64,000 nt of DNA from CAZDVQ01 sp964508975 (GTDB lineage: Bacteria > Bacteroidota > Bacteroidia > Chitinophagales > Saprospiraceae), in the NCBI GenBank assembly GCA_964508975.1, contig CAZDVQ010000002.1, positions 124,001 to 188,000 on the forward strand, written 5' to 3'. The notes below the pieces were generated by a model that saw nothing but the letters and a program-made list of their open reading frames with translations, was not told the origin of the DNA and made no database searches. Positions 43,765 through 52,759 of this stretch are shown here, piece by piece (the first letter of the stretch is position 1; each line of letters begins with the position of its first letter). Position numbers and translations under genes: made by a program.

Positions 43765-43893
43765 TTTTTTTTTGGGCGCCCCGGCGCGATGCGCCGTCGG
43801 CGTGCTCCGGGGGTCGCTGCGCTCCGTGCTTTGCACCAGCGCCTGACGGCGCTGCCCTACGCATGCCTGGCGCAGGACGGTGGCAAAGCCACC
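43765..43893 (+). repeat. GC-rich hairpin element R13
   Basis: Very close to R1 and R19 in sequence, yet stem loops differ: CGGCGC-GAT-GCGCCG, GTGC-TTT-GCAC, AGCGCC-TGAC-GGCGCT. A tail hairpin GGTGGC-AAA-GCCACC follows CCTGGCGCA. Confidence 0.85.
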
Positions 43894-44008
43894 ATTTTAA
43901 TTATAAATTGTTAATTATTGATTATAAATAACCTATGCTGGTACTAATGTACAGACTCAAGGTATTGAAAACCCTAAATCTTAGTATAGGGTAGAACCGC
44001 TATTTTCG

Positions 44009-44057
44009 GTTCATCGTTCATCGCTCCTATCTCATCACTCCTATCTCCTATCTATCA
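44009..44057. repeat. Heptamer array H3
   Basis: Seven 7-bp units: GTTCATC GTTCATC GCTCCTA TCTCATC ACTCCTA TCTCCTA TCTATCA. It runs directly into GC element R14. The 43894-44008 stretch holds nothing else recognised. Confidence 0.75.
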
Positions 44058-44189
44058 AGGGCGGGCTTCGCCGCCCTTGTTGCGTTAGCTGGCCAAAGGG
44101 CAGCTGCGCACAGCGGCTGGTGCGTAGCACGGAGCAAAGCGAACCCCGGCGGACAGCGACGGCGCACCGCGCCGGAACGCCCAAAAAAA
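44056..44189 (-). repeat. GC-rich hairpin element R14
   Basis: The GGGCG edge faces the yjdM-like 3' end. Stems CGGCGC-GGT-GCGCCG and GTGC-TAC-GCAC; end GCTAACGCA, then a tail hairpin CAAGGGCGG/CCGCCCTTG. Confidence 0.85.
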
Positions 44190-44228
44190 CAAAAAAATGA
44201 ATATTGCACTTGGCTTAAAAGCCAGCAG

Positions 44229-44576
44229 TTACGCCTTCCGTACGAATTCTGATTTAAGGTTCATCGCTCCAAATTCGTCAATCCTGCACGCAATGTTGTG
44301 GTCGCCTTCCTGCAAACGGATATTTTTAACCTTGGTACCAGCTTTCACGGGGCGCGGCATACCTTTAACCGGGAGATCCTTGATCACTATAACGGAGTCG
44401 CCAGTTTGGAGTTCATTACCGTTGGCATCTAAAACCTTTTTAACGGCATCCGCTTGGTCAACTTCAGGTGCATCGGCAGGATTCCACTCGTGGAAACAAA
44501 CAGAACAAGTCATTAGGCCATCGCTGAGGTACGTAAACTCAGACTGGCATTGTGGGCAAGATAAATTTTCAGACAT
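44229..44576 (-). CDS. YjdM/PhnA-like zinc ribbon protein
   Basis: 115 residues. An N-terminal zinc ribbon (CPQCQSEFTYLSDGLMTCSVC, two CxxC pairs) is followed by the PhnA/YjdM SH3-like domain: DANGNELQTGDSVIVIKDLPVKG, IKRGTKVK-type stretch KAGTKVKNIRL, and INLKSEFVRKA-like ending. The family was once tied to alkylphosphonate uptake, but it is not part of that pathway, and its role is uncertain. Monocistronic with its own promoter. Confidence 0.92.
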   Translation of the reverse strand: MSENLSCPQCQSEFTYLSDGLMTCSVCFHEWNPADAPEVDQADAVKKVLDANGNELQTGDSVIVIKDLPVKGMPRPVKAGTKVKNIRLQEGDHNIACRIDEFGAMNLKSEFVRKA

Positions 44577-44623
44577 GGTGTGGTGTAGGTCTATAATTTA
44601 AAACAAGTTAATCACTTTGTGTG

Positions 44624-44631
44624 CAAAAGTA
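44624..44631 (-). promoter_or_regulatory. -7 box TACTTTTG for the yjdM-like gene
   Basis: A TAnnTTTG match on the minus strand 48 bp before the ATG at 44576. Confidence 0.5.
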
Positions 44632-44824
44632 GCTAAATTCTAGCTAGCTTGAGGAAGTAATGCACTTGAGGGTGTACTATGATCGCGTCTGCGCAAACTA
44701 GGCACAAGAATTGTGAAGCGGCAGCAAGCCGTAACCGTTGAATTTAGTTGAGCGATAGATAGTTTTTTATAGCTATTACTAGGCAAACGAACATTTACGC
44801 ATTCCTTATCCCGATTTTACATCT

Positions 44825-44832
44825 TATATTTG
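44825..44832 (+). promoter_or_regulatory. -7 box TATATTTG for the PBP1A gene
   Basis: A TAnnTTTG match 24 bp before ATG 44856. The 44632-44824 stretch before it shows no gene or repeat. Confidence 0.5.
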
Positions 44833-44855
44833 CAGGTTGAAAATAATACTTACCC

Positions 44856-47501
44856 ATGGCCTCTAGAAAAGAACAACCTACGGATCAATCGAAGCGAACC
44901 AAAACGGCCCAATGGGTGCGTACGTTCTGGCGCGTTGTAGCATATGGCTTCGGCGCCGTTTTGCTTTTGTTCATCTATCTTTCCACGCAGCTGCCCTCGT
45001 TCAGGAAGTTAGAAGACCCCACGTTCCTGTTGGCATCTAACGTGTATGCCGCCGACGGCTCGACGCTGGGTACCTATTACCAAGAAAACCGTACGCCCGT
45101 TAAATACGAGGAAATCTCGAAGCACGTCATCGATGCGCTCATTGCTACCGAGGACAAGCGTTTTTACCAGCACAGCGGTATCGATAGCAGGGCTTTGGGC
45201 CGCGTGGTGGTTAAAACTATCTTGGGTCAGGACCAAAGTGCCGGTGGTGGTAGTACCATATCGCAACAGTTGGCCAAGTTGCTGATGGGCCGACCAAACA
45301 CCTCTAAAATGTTTTTCCTCCGCAAGGGTTGGGTCATGGTTACCACCAAACTCAAAGAATGGTTAACTGCCGTGAAGCTAGAACGCAAATATACCAAGGA
45401 AGAAATCATTGCCATGTACTTAAACCAGTTTGACTACCTATACGGAGCCAATGGTATTAAATCGGCCGCTAAAATTTACTTCGGCAAAGAGCCTATCGAC
45501 CTCAATATTCAAGAATCAGCCGTGCTGGTAGGCATGTTGCAGAACCCTTCGTCGAACAACCCTATCCGTTTCCCGGAAAGGGCCATGAAACGCCGCGAAG
45601 TAGTGCTCAAGCACATGATGGAACAAGGATTCCTGAGTGCTAGCGACAAACGTGCCCAAGAGATGTACGACTCGTTACGCCAAACCAAAATTGACATCAC
45701 CAAGTTTAAACCTATTGACCACAACGAGGGCTTGGCACAGCATTTCCGCGAGTACCTGCGCATACACATCCGCGACTTGCTGAAAAAAGAAGAACTCTTG
45801 AAACCCAACGGCGAGGCATATGACCTCTATACCGATGGTTTGAAAATTTATACCACCATCGACCCTCGCATGCAAGCGCACGCGGAGGCGGCTGCACGCG
45901 AGCACCTATCGTTCCTTCAACCCATCTTTTACAAACACTGGGAAAAGATGGACCCCTGGACGCACCCCATACCCAACGGCAACGAGACACAGGTTCCCAT
46001 TTATGCACGTAAAGCGGCACTCAACCGCTTGATTTGGGAATCGCCCCGGTTCCAAATTGCACAGGAAAATATCTACAAACGCGTGAACGAGCTTGAAATC
46101 CGTCCAGTTGATATTGACCGGATGATGGAGATAGAAGAAACCGAACGCGAAAAAGCAGGTAGCGGCAAAGAAAAAATTGAGCGCTGGGTGAAAACCAAAT
46201 ACATTACCCGCGCACAATACGACAAGTACCTGAGCACCATGAAAGGCGCCGACTGGGGCACCATCAAGAAAGAGTTCCGCCAGATGGAAAAACACTTGAA
46301 GACCCCCGTGAAAATGAAAGTTTTTGCCTACAACGACAAGAACGAAATTGACACTATCATGTCGCCTTACGATTCAATCCGATACCACCGTATGGTACTA
46401 CAAACGGGCATGGCGGCCATTGAGCCCCAAACCGGCCACGTGAAAGCCTGGGTTGGTGGTACTGGTTTCCGCTATTTCAAATTTGACCACGTGAACAAAG
46501 AGGCCCGCCGTCAGATTGGTTCTACCATCAAGCCTTTGTTGTATGCGTTCTCCTTCGACCTACGTGGTTTTTACCCCTGCTATATCTGTAACGATGTGAA
46601 GGTTTGTATCGGCCCTGGCGATGGCCGCTTCGGCATGTCGAGCACCTGGTGCCCTAAAAACGCCGGCGGCGGTTATAGCGGTGGCTCGATGAGCTTGATT
46701 GAAGGTTTGCGCAACTCTGTAAACACTTGTTCAGCCATGTTGATGAAGGACCTCGGCAGTACGGGGCCATTCCGCGAGTTCTTGGCTAACGTGGGTATCG
46801 ATACCAGTTTTGTACCGGCGCAGCCTTCTATTTGTTTGGGTACACCCGATCTTTCGGTACTCGAAATGGCTGGGGCTTATACCATATTTGCCAACGAAGG
46901 TATGTACTCCGCACCCGTTTTTATCACCCGGATTGAAGATAAAAATGGTAACGAAATTTGGCGTGCAAAACAAATTCCATCGCAGGCATTGGCACAAAAA
47001 GCCATTTATCAGATGGTATACATGCTGAAAGAAAACGTACGTAAATCACCTGGATTTGCGTTTAAGAGCCAAGTGGGCGGTAAAACAGGTACCACCAACG
47101 ACCAGTCGGATGGTTGGTTCATGGGCGTTACGCCTAACCTGGTTGTGGCCACCTGGACAGGTTGCGACGACCGTTTCCTTCGTTTCCGTAACATGACCTA
47201 TGGTCAAGGTGCCAAGCTAGCCCGCCCAATTTTCCAGAAATTCCTGACCAAGGTGGAAAACGACCGTGAAATCGGGTTTGACGTGGCCGCCGAGTTCAAA
47301 AAACCAGAAGATTCACCTGAGTTTGATTGTGGTAGCTACCCATCGACCCCAGGCTCAGAACAAATATATTATTACAGTGAAGAAGATGAAGGTTATGGCG
47401 ATGGCTGGGACCTTGACCCTGCCGTGGCGACACCCGACTCCTTGAAGAAAAAGAAAACAACCCCAGCTCCGGCCCCTGCGCCAAAGAAAAACACCCGTTA
47501 A
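44856..47501 (+). CDS. Bifunctional penicillin-binding protein 1A
   Basis: 881 residues with a single membrane anchor (VVAYGFGAVLLLFIYLS, about 27-43). The GT51 transglycosylase has IATEDKRFYQHSGID with catalytic E99, then GGGSTISQQLAKLL. The transpeptidase has STIK (S556, K559), SVN (621-623) and KTGT (743-746). A long insert separates the domains. The acidic/proline tail (TPAPAPAPKKNTR) is typical. It polymerises and crosslinks peptidoglycan in the periplasm. The downstream TPR lipoprotein starts at the next base after the stop, so they are co-expressed and may act together. Confidence 0.95.
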   Translation: MASRKEQPTDQSKRTKTAQWVRTFWRVVAYGFGAVLLLFIYLSTQLPSFRKLEDPTFLLASNVYAADGSTLGTYYQENRTPVKYEEISKHVIDALIATEDKRFYQHSGIDSRALGRVVVKTILGQDQSAGGGSTISQQLAKLLMGRPNTSKMFFLRKGWVMVTTKLKEWLTAVKLERKYTKEEIIAMYLNQFDYLYGANGIKSAAKIYFGKEPIDLNIQESAVLVGMLQNPSSNNPIRFPERAMKRREVVLKHMMEQGFLSASDKRAQEMYDSLRQTKIDITKFKPIDHNEGLAQHFREYLRIHIRDLLKKEELLKPNGEAYDLYTDGLKIYTTIDPRMQAHAEAAAREHLSFLQPIFYKHWEKMDPWTHPIPNGNETQVPIYARKAALNRLIWESPRFQIAQENIYKRVNELEIRPVDIDRMMEIEETEREKAGSGKEKIERWVKTKYITRAQYDKYLSTMKGADWGTIKKEFRQMEKHLKTPVKMKVFAYNDKNEIDTIMSPYDSIRYHRMVLQTGMAAIEPQTGHVKAWVGGTGFRYFKFDHVNKEARRQIGSTIKPLLYAFSFDLRGFYPCYICNDVKVCIGPGDGRFGMSSTWCPKNAGGGYSGGSMSLIEGLRNSVNTCSAMLMKDLGSTGPFREFLANVGIDTSFVPAQPSICLGTPDLSVLEMAGAYTIFANEGMYSAPVFITRIEDKNGNEIWRAKQIPSQALAQKAIYQMVYMLKENVRKSPGFAFKSQVGGKTGTTNDQSDGWFMGVTPNLVVATWTGCDDRFLRFRNMTYGQGAKLARPIFQKFLTKVENDREIGFDVAAEFKKPEDSPEFDCGSYPSTPGSEQIYYYSEEDEGYGDGWDLDPAVATPDSLKKKKTTPAPAPAPKKNTR

Positions 47502-48494
47502 ATGATGAAATGGATTGCACCCCTCTTGCTCATAAGCCTACTTTGGGCTTGTGGCGGTTCGAAAATTAGCCCAGAAAGCAGCAGTGGCGACCCTGCCATT
47601 GATGCCCTGACCGAAAAAATCATGGCCGACCCCGACAATGCCGAGCTCTACTCGAAGCGGGCGGCCTTGTACATGACGGCTGGTAACTTTCAACAAGCAG
47701 CCCTGAATTACGAAAAAGCCATCTCGCTTGACTCCCTCCGCCTCGATGATTACTCGCCGATGGCCGATGCATACCTAGAGGTCAACAACTCGCGTAAAGC
47801 ACTTGATGCCTTGGAGAAAGTAGCTCGCCTTGACCCTGAGAACCCCAAACGCTTACTGAGTTTGGCGGAGCTACAACAGTTGCTCACCCTACACGATGCT
47901 TCCTTGCAAACCCTGAACAAGATATTGGCTAAAGACCGTTATGACGCCGATGCCTTGTTTTTACTTGGCATGAATTTCAAGGAAATGGGTGATACCATGA
48001 AAGCGGCCGCAGCCTTCCAAACAGCGGTGGAGCACAACTCCGACCACGTGAATTGCTATATCCAATTGGCCCAACTCTCGGCTGAAAATGGCAAAATGGT
48101 GGCATTAACCTACTACGACAACGTGCTGCGCATCGACTCTACCAGCTATGATGCACTATTTGGCAAGGCGTATTTCTTCCAAACCATGGAACGCTACGAA
48201 GAGGCACTGGAATGGTACCGCAGGGCAACCATCCATCATGCGCAAGAGCCTGATGTTCAGTTCAATACCGCACTGGTTTACCTTGCTTTGAATAAACGAG
48301 ATGAAGCATTGAAACACCTCAACATCACCGCTAAATTAGAGCCAACCAATGCACGAGTGTATTACTACACTGGTATTGTATACGAGCAAAAAGGCGAGAA
48401 AGACAAAGCCATCAAGCAGTACCAACAAGCTTTAAACTTTGATGCCAACTACGAGCTAGCCAAACAAGCCTTGAAGGGTTTAGGCGTTAACTAG
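47502..48494 (+). CDS. TPR lipoprotein
   Basis: 330 residues with lipobox LLWACG (lipid cysteine 17). Eight or so TPR units fill the rest, for example AELYSKRAALYMTAGNFQQAALNYEKAI and ARVYYYTGIVYEQKGEKDKAIKQYQQAL. The ATG directly follows the PBP1A stop codon. Lipid-anchored TPR proteins can act as accessory factors of class A PBPs, so this could be a cofactor of the upstream enzyme; that role is inferred only from the position. Confidence 0.9.
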   Translation: MMKWIAPLLLISLLWACGGSKISPESSSGDPAIDALTEKIMADPDNAELYSKRAALYMTAGNFQQAALNYEKAISLDSLRLDDYSPMADAYLEVNNSRKALDALEKVARLDPENPKRLLSLAELQQLLTLHDASLQTLNKILAKDRYDADALFLLGMNFKEMGDTMKAAAAFQTAVEHNSDHVNCYIQLAQLSAENGKMVALTYYDNVLRIDSTSYDALFGKAYFFQTMERYEEALEWYRRATIHHAQEPDVQFNTALVYLALNKRDEALKHLNITAKLEPTNARVYYYTGIVYEQKGEKDKAIKQYQQALNFDANYELAKQALKGLGVN

Positions 48495-48510
48495 TTCTGA
48501 GTAAATCGTT

Positions 48511-48593
48511 GGTAGTTTATAGTTTTTTGACGAACAACTAGTAGATTGCCATACCATTAACTACAAACTATCAACTACAAACTATCAACTACC
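48511..48593. repeat. Heptamer array H2 with inverted partner
   Basis: Five units AACTACA AACTATC AACTACA AACTATC AACTACC at 48559-48593. Upstream, GGTAGTT TATAGTT at 48511-48524 is the same heptamer in reverse complement, so a hairpin could form. It fills the gap before the cytochrome gene, ending 5 bp before its ATG. Confidence 0.75.
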
Positions 48594-48598
48594 TAAAG

Positions 48599-48928
48599 AT
48601 GAAAAAGTGGACTTTCAGTGCTGCATTAGCCGTTATCATATTGGGCCTTTCGGCCTGTGCCGGTAATGCTCCTACCCCAGCGGAGGATAATAGCGAAGGC
48701 ACCGTATCGGGAGCCAACGTGTATACCAAGTACTGTACTTCTTGCCACGGTTCCGATGGTAAACTACAGCTCAACGGAGCATTCGACCTGAGTGCTTCGG
48801 CCTTGAGTTTGGATGAACGCGTAGCGGTTATTGCCAATGGCCGTAAGCTCATGACGGCTTACAGCGGTATCCTTTCTGCCGCCGAGATTGAAGCGGTAGC
48901 ACAATATACCATGACCTTAGGAAAATAA
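48599..48928 (+). CDS. Class I cytochrome c lipoprotein
   Basis: 109 residues. Lipobox GLSAC (cysteine 20), then a compact cytochrome c domain with CTSCHG (C46, C49, H50) binding heme c covalently. A probable distal methionine ligand lies in KLMTAY. It is a small one-heme electron carrier of the cytochrome c6/cbb3-CcoP type fold, anchored at a membrane. The partner oxidase is not in this window. lpxH starts 2 bp after the stop. Confidence 0.92.
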   Translation: MKKWTFSAALAVIILGLSACAGNAPTPAEDNSEGTVSGANVYTKYCTSCHGSDGKLQLNGAFDLSASALSLDERVAVIANGRKLMTAYSGILSAAEIEAVAQYTMTLGK

Positions 48929-48930
48929 AC

Positions 48931-49680
48931 ATGCCCTACTATTTCGCTTCCGATTTTCACCTGGGCATACCCAGCCACGAGAAAAGCCTTGAACGCGAAA
49001 AGAAGATCGTGCGCTGGCTCGACCATGTCTCTAAAGATGCCGAGGGCATATACCTCGTAGGCGACATATTTGACTTTTGGTTCGACTACAAATGCGTGGC
49101 ACCCAAGGGCTACGTCCGCCTGCTGGGTAAACTGGCCGAACTGAGTGACCGTGGCATACCCATCACCGTGTTTACCGGCAACCACGACCTCTGGATGTTC
49201 GGCTACTTTGAACAAGAACTGGGCATACCTGTAAACAAAAAGCCCATTGTCTGCCAACTATATGGCAAACAACTGATGATTGGCCACGGCGATGGCCTTG
49301 GCCCTGGCGATTACGGCTACAAACGCTTGAAAAAACTGTTCACCAACCCGCTGGCGCAGTGGGCCTTCCGGCAAGTACACCCCGATTTTGCCATGCGAGT
49401 AGCCCTTTATTTTTCACGGCGTAGCCGCTTGGCCCAGCATAGTATGCCCGAGGCCTGGCTGGGCGAAGAAAATGAATGGCTGTTTCAATACGCACAACGA
49501 AAGCTACAGGAAACACCGCTAGATTATTTCGTGTTTGGGCACCGCCACCTGGACCTAGACTTAGCTTTGCCAGGTTCAAACAGCCGTTATATCAATTTGG
49601 GCGAGTGGATGCATACTTGCTCTTACGCTGTGCTGGACGAAACAGGCATGCGCTTGGCGTATTGGGAAAAACCCAGTTAA
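48931..49680 (+). CDS. LpxH-like UDP-2,3-diacylglucosamine diphosphatase
   Basis: 249 residues of calcineurin-like phosphoesterase. Metal ligands: SDFHLG (D8, H10), GDIFDFW (D45), GNHDLW (N84, H85), GHGDGLG and FGHRHLD. It would cleave UDP-2,3-diacylglucosamine to lipid X in lipid A synthesis, at the inner face of the membrane. The pattern is the Bacteroidota LpxH subfamily. The last 105 bp overlap the 3' end of the convergent methyltransferase gene. Confidence 0.88.
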   Translation: MPYYFASDFHLGIPSHEKSLEREKKIVRWLDHVSKDAEGIYLVGDIFDFWFDYKCVAPKGYVRLLGKLAELSDRGIPITVFTGNHDLWMFGYFEQELGIPVNKKPIVCQLYGKQLMIGHGDGLGPGDYGYKRLKKLFTNPLAQWAFRQVHPDFAMRVALYFSRRSRLAQHSMPEAWLGEENEWLFQYAQRKLQETPLDYFVFGHRHLDLDLALPGSNSRYINLGEWMHTCSYAVLDETGMRLAYWEKPS

Positions 49681-50487
49681 GCCGACACCAATCATCACGT
49701 CCTGCTCAATACCCCAGCTTTCTGTTTTGCCTGGGATATGTTGTAAAATACTGAAACCAGCATCTTGCAGGATTTGGCTCATATACTGGGCCGTATGGAA
49801 GGTTTGATACAGCTGGGTGCCTTCCTTGTCGTGTTCGCGGCAAAAACAGCCTGTTTGCAAGAGTTGGGCAAGTTCATGCTTTTCGAGCTTTTGTTCATAA
49901 GCCTTACCTTGAAACGAAAAGAGCATTACCCCTTTCGGGCGCATGGCCGCATGTATAGCATTGAACCATGCCTTAATCAGGTGATCGGGCAAGTGCGTTA
50001 CCACCGAAATGGACAAGACCCAATCCATCTGTTGAATATCGGGGTGCAGTGGAGGGGCGGCAGCATTGAGGTAAAAGGCTAAGCCTTCTTTTGCCAGGGC
50101 CTTATTACACCAAGAAATGGTGTGCTGATTATAGTCGGTACCCATGACTACAGAGCCGGGGGCCAGTAGTTGCGGTAAATGCCGGGTGATGCGTGCCGGG
50201 CCGCAACCCCAGTCGAGCATGCGGATAGGACGATTCACATCAACAAAGGCCGAGACTTGCTGCAGGAGGTCTTGTGCCGATGCTAGACCCATGTTGTAGT
50301 AATTGTAATAATCTAGGCCAAATGCCTCGAACATGGTAAAATCATCGGGCAGCACGACCTTGGGATGCTCTTTTTTGAACGCTCGGTTCCGTTGGGCATT
50401 TTTCAGTTTTTGTACCCAGTAGCTCAGGTACAAGAATCCTTTTTCGAGGCCAAGTTGGGCAACTACTGACTTGATAGTGTTTTTCAT
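49576..50487 (-). CDS. Class I SAM-dependent methyltransferase
   Basis: 303 residues from ATG 50487, preferred because a -7 box lies at 50512-50519; an upstream in-frame ATG (50514) overlaps it. The Rossmann SAM-binding motif is MLDWGCGPARITRHLP, followed by VVMGTDYNQHTISWC and DWVLSISVVTHLPD. Substrate unknown. The final 35 residues (from about TGFFPIRQ) are encoded on the strand opposite lpxH and are less family-like, suggesting loss of an earlier stop and read-through into the neighbour. Confidence 0.85.
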   Translation of the reverse strand: MKNTIKSVVAQLGLEKGFLYLSYWVQKLKNAQRNRAFKKEHPKVVLPDDFTMFEAFGLDYYNYYNMGLASAQDLLQQVSAFVDVNRPIRMLDWGCGPARITRHLPQLLAPGSVVMGTDYNQHTISWCNKALAKEGLAFYLNAAAPPLHPDIQQMDWVLSISVVTHLPDHLIKAWFNAIHAAMRPKGVMLFSFQGKAYEQKLEKHELAQLLQTGCFCREHDKEGTQLYQTFHTAQYMSQILQDAGFSILQHIPGKTESWGIEQDVMIGVGLTGFFPIRQAHACFVQHSVRASMHPLAQIDITAV

Positions 50488-50511
50488 GCGGGGAATACTG
50501 TGTACAAAGTC

Positions 50512-50519
50512 CAAAGTTA
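50512..50519 (-). promoter_or_regulatory. -7 box TAACTTTG for the methyltransferase
   Basis: A TAnnTTTG match on the minus strand, 25 bp before ATG 50487. Confidence 0.5.
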
Positions 50520-50631
50520 ACAGAAATACTGTAGAATGCGTTTAGAAATTGGCATTCCCGAAAAAGCTGAAATCAACGTACAACCTTAAACAAAATCCCG
50601 TTTTTACTGTTTACCACGACATTGCATCGCA

Positions 50632-50744
50632 CCAGCGATGCGAAGGGCGGCCAAAGGCCGTACCGATGGGGCGCTAGCCCCGAGGTATGAGCGATTAGCG
50701 AACCCGTAGCGTAGCGCCGCCGCGCAGCGGCGGGGTGCCCAAAA
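50632..50744 (-). repeat. GC-rich hairpin element R15
   Basis: The edge reads GGGCACC in place of GGGCGCC and faces the carotenoid gene at 50775. Stems CCGCCGC-TGC-GCGGCGG and GGGGC-TAGC-GCCCC, terminal hairpin GCATCGC-TGGT-GCGATGC. Confidence 0.85.
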
Positions 50745-50774
50745 CCAAAACATTACAACCGTATAAGAAACGAC

Positions 50775-51440
50775 ATGATATCCATAAGCGCCGAACGCAA
50801 AAGCCAGCTCTCGCTGCTCGTTATCCTCATTTTGTATATCGTGGGGGTACTTGGCGTGTTGGTGCCCTTGCACCCTCAATTCATGCTTTTGACCCCCTTT
50901 AACCTGTTGGTAACGGCACTGATTGTATTGTACAACCATCCGCATCGCGACCCAGGTTTGGCCCTGATGGGCGGTATCATTTTCGTGTTGGCCTACTTGG
51001 TTGAACTAGCAGGCGTGCATACCGGCGTCATTTTCGGGGAATATAGCTACGGCGCTACACTTGGCCCCAAACTCATGGGTGTGCCATTGGTTATTGGTTT
51101 AAACTGGTTGGTGCTTTTGTACGGGAGCTCGGCGCTGGCGCACCAGCTTGGCCTCAAAAACCCTTGGCTGGTGATGATTGGCTCGGCCAGCTTGATGACC
51201 GGCTACGATATTTTACTGGAGCATATTGCCATTCGCCACGATTTTTGGCGCTGGACATACGAGTCGCCAAACAATTTTCTCGCTGCACCGGTTCAAAACT
51301 ATGTAGCCTGGTGGTTGGTGGCATTCGGGTTATCTGGGTTATTCCAATTGCGTGTACCCAAGTTCCAGAACAAGGTGGCCATCGGTTTATTTATCCTGCA
51401 GTTCATTTTTTTTAGCATACTTTTGATGTTCGCAAAATAG
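50775..51440 (+). CDS. Carotenoid biosynthesis protein (CruF-like, DUF422)
   Basis: 221 residues with six or seven membrane helices. Features of the CruF/carotenoid 1',2'-hydratase-like family include VELAGVHTGVIFGEYSYGATLGPKLMGVPLVIGLNWL and the conserved DILLEHIAIRHDFWRW near the middle. The family hydrates or modifies the end of acyclic carotenoids. With crtZ 8 bp downstream and a lycopene cyclase nearby, the cluster should make a hydroxylated carotenoid. The precise reaction is uncertain. Confidence 0.85.
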   Translation: MISISAERKSQLSLLVILILYIVGVLGVLVPLHPQFMLLTPFNLLVTALIVLYNHPHRDPGLALMGGIIFVLAYLVELAGVHTGVIFGEYSYGATLGPKLMGVPLVIGLNWLVLLYGSSALAHQLGLKNPWLVMIGSASLMTGYDILLEHIAIRHDFWRWTYESPNNFLAAPVQNYVAWWLVAFGLSGLFQLRVPKFQNKVAIGLFILQFIFFSILLMFAK

Positions 51441-51448
51441 CACTTAGC

Positions 51449-51949
51449 ATGTCGTTTTTGATTTATACCGCAATTACCCTAGCTGCCTATATTGGCATGG
51501 AATTCATGGCTTGGTTTACCCATAAGTATGTAATGCACGGCTTTTTGTGGGGCTGGCATGAAGACCATCACAAGAAAGAGTTGATCAACGGTTTTTTGCA
51601 TAAAAACGACCGTTTTTTCCTCGTTTTTGCCATTCCTAGCGCTACCTTCTACATCTTGGGCTCGACCGTGCCAGGCTTGTTCGGCTTGTTTTTCGTGGGC
51701 GTGGGTATCTCTTTGTATGGCTTGACATACTTTTTAATCCACGACGTGTATATCCACCGCCGATTCAAGTGGTTTAACTTGATGGATAACTTCTACTCCC
51801 GCGCCGTGTTGCGGGCGCATGGAGCGCATCATGCTAAACGCGAGAAAGAAGACGGTGAATCATTTGGTTTACTGGTCATCAACCCTAAATATTTTAAGCC
51901 ACGGAGCCAGTGGAAAAAACAAGTGGACGAGGAATATGGCCAATACTAA
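51449..51949 (+). CDS. crtZ: Beta-carotene hydroxylase CrtZ-type
   Basis: 166 residues, fatty-acid-hydroxylase-like di-iron enzyme. The histidine boxes are HKYVMH (H25, H30), HEDHH (H37, H40, H41), HDVYIH (H98, H103) and HGAHH (H124, H127, H128), with four membrane helices between. It adds hydroxyl groups to beta-ionone rings, turning beta-carotene into zeaxanthin. It overlaps the Nudix gene start by 14 bp. Confidence 0.93.
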   Translation: MSFLIYTAITLAAYIGMEFMAWFTHKYVMHGFLWGWHEDHHKKELINGFLHKNDRFFLVFAIPSATFYILGSTVPGLFGLFFVGVGISLYGLTYFLIHDVYIHRRFKWFNLMDNFYSRAVLRAHGAHHAKREKEDGESFGLLVINPKYFKPRSQWKKQVDEEYGQY

Positions 51950-52334
51950 TACCCCGATAAGGGTAGTTTGCGCCTTGATTAAACGCGAGGATACTTGGCT
52001 CTTGTGCCAACGTTCAGCCACGCAATCGAACCCTGGCTGCTGGGAATTTCCCGGTGGAAAAATTGAAGCCGGTGAGTCGTCGGGCGATGCCATCGTGCGC
52101 GAGCTACACGAGGAGCTTGGTGTTGAGGTAAGCCCCATTATGACCTTGCATCCGGTGCTGCACGAGTATCCAGACAAATATATATCGCTGATTCCCGTGG
52201 CATGCAAGCTGCCCGAAGATGCTAGTATCCAGCTGAGCGAACACCAAGCCTACGGCTGGTTTAACCGCGAGGAGATAGACAAGTTAGGACTAAGCGCTGC
52301 CGATGTGCAAGTAGCCGCACAATACTGCCGCTAA
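51936..52334 (+). CDS. MutT-like Nudix hydrolase
   Basis: 132 residues from ATG 51936, inside the crtZ tail; an earlier in-frame ATG (51819) would overlap crtZ by 131 bp. The Nudix box is complete at 41-63: GKIEAGE, seven residues, RELHEELGV. The preceding SNPGCWEFPGG matches MutT-type enzymes that hydrolyse 8-oxo-dGTP. Others in this subgroup act on other nucleotides. Its place inside a carotenoid cluster probably reflects operon membership, not pathway chemistry. Confidence 0.9.
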   Translation: MANTNTPIRVVCALIKREDTWLLCQRSATQSNPGCWEFPGGKIEAGESSGDAIVRELHEELGVEVSPIMTLHPVLHEYPDKYISLIPVACKLPEDASIQLSEHQAYGWFNREEIDKLGLSAADVQVAAQYCR

Positions 52335-52399
52335 TGGGAACTATTTTCATCCTTGACAGGTTGTGATAATTCCATATCTTTCGCCAAAATTAACGCAAC

Positions 52400-52705
52400 A
52401 TGGAAGGCATTATAGCAATTGTGATGGTATTTGGTATTCCCCTTTCGGCCATTATCGGGGGGTATTATATAAAGCTCCAGAAGATGAAAATGGAGAGCGG
52501 CCAAATGTCGAACAATGCTACCCGACAGCTAGAGGACAAGCTCCGCCAACTATCTGAGCGCAACGAAGACCTGGAAAAACGCCTGCGCAATGTAGAAGAT
52601 ATCGTGGCCGACTCGACCAAGATGGGCCAGCTCGAAAGCAAAGATGCCTTGGAAATCAAGCGCCAACTCGACGAGTTGAAGCGCAAGATCGAAATGGAAA
52701 AATAA
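52400..52705 (+). CDS. Small membrane-anchored coiled-coil protein
   Basis: 101 residues. One N-terminal membrane helix (GIIAIVMVFGIPLSAIIGGYYI) is followed by a charged, long coiled coil (about 35-101: QLEDKLRQLSERNEDLEKRLRNVEDIV). The layout resembles PspB or similar envelope-stress adaptors, but there is no PspA or PspC beside it, and no firm family is assigned. It sits between the Nudix gene and the lycopene cyclase gene. Confidence 0.8.
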   Translation: MEGIIAIVMVFGIPLSAIIGGYYIKLQKMKMESGQMSNNATRQLEDKLRQLSERNEDLEKRLRNVEDIVADSTKMGQLESKDALEIKRQLDELKRKIEMEK

Positions 52706-52759
52706 CCCAAGGCTCAACAAATCGCACTGTTTGCTGTTTGACTGTGAAACTTTTAAGGC

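Noticed and set aside
44632..44824. tRNA or other RNA gene in the gap before PBP1A
   Set aside because: No cloverleaf arms or T-loop GTTCRA-like sequence could be drawn; left as plain intergenic DNA.
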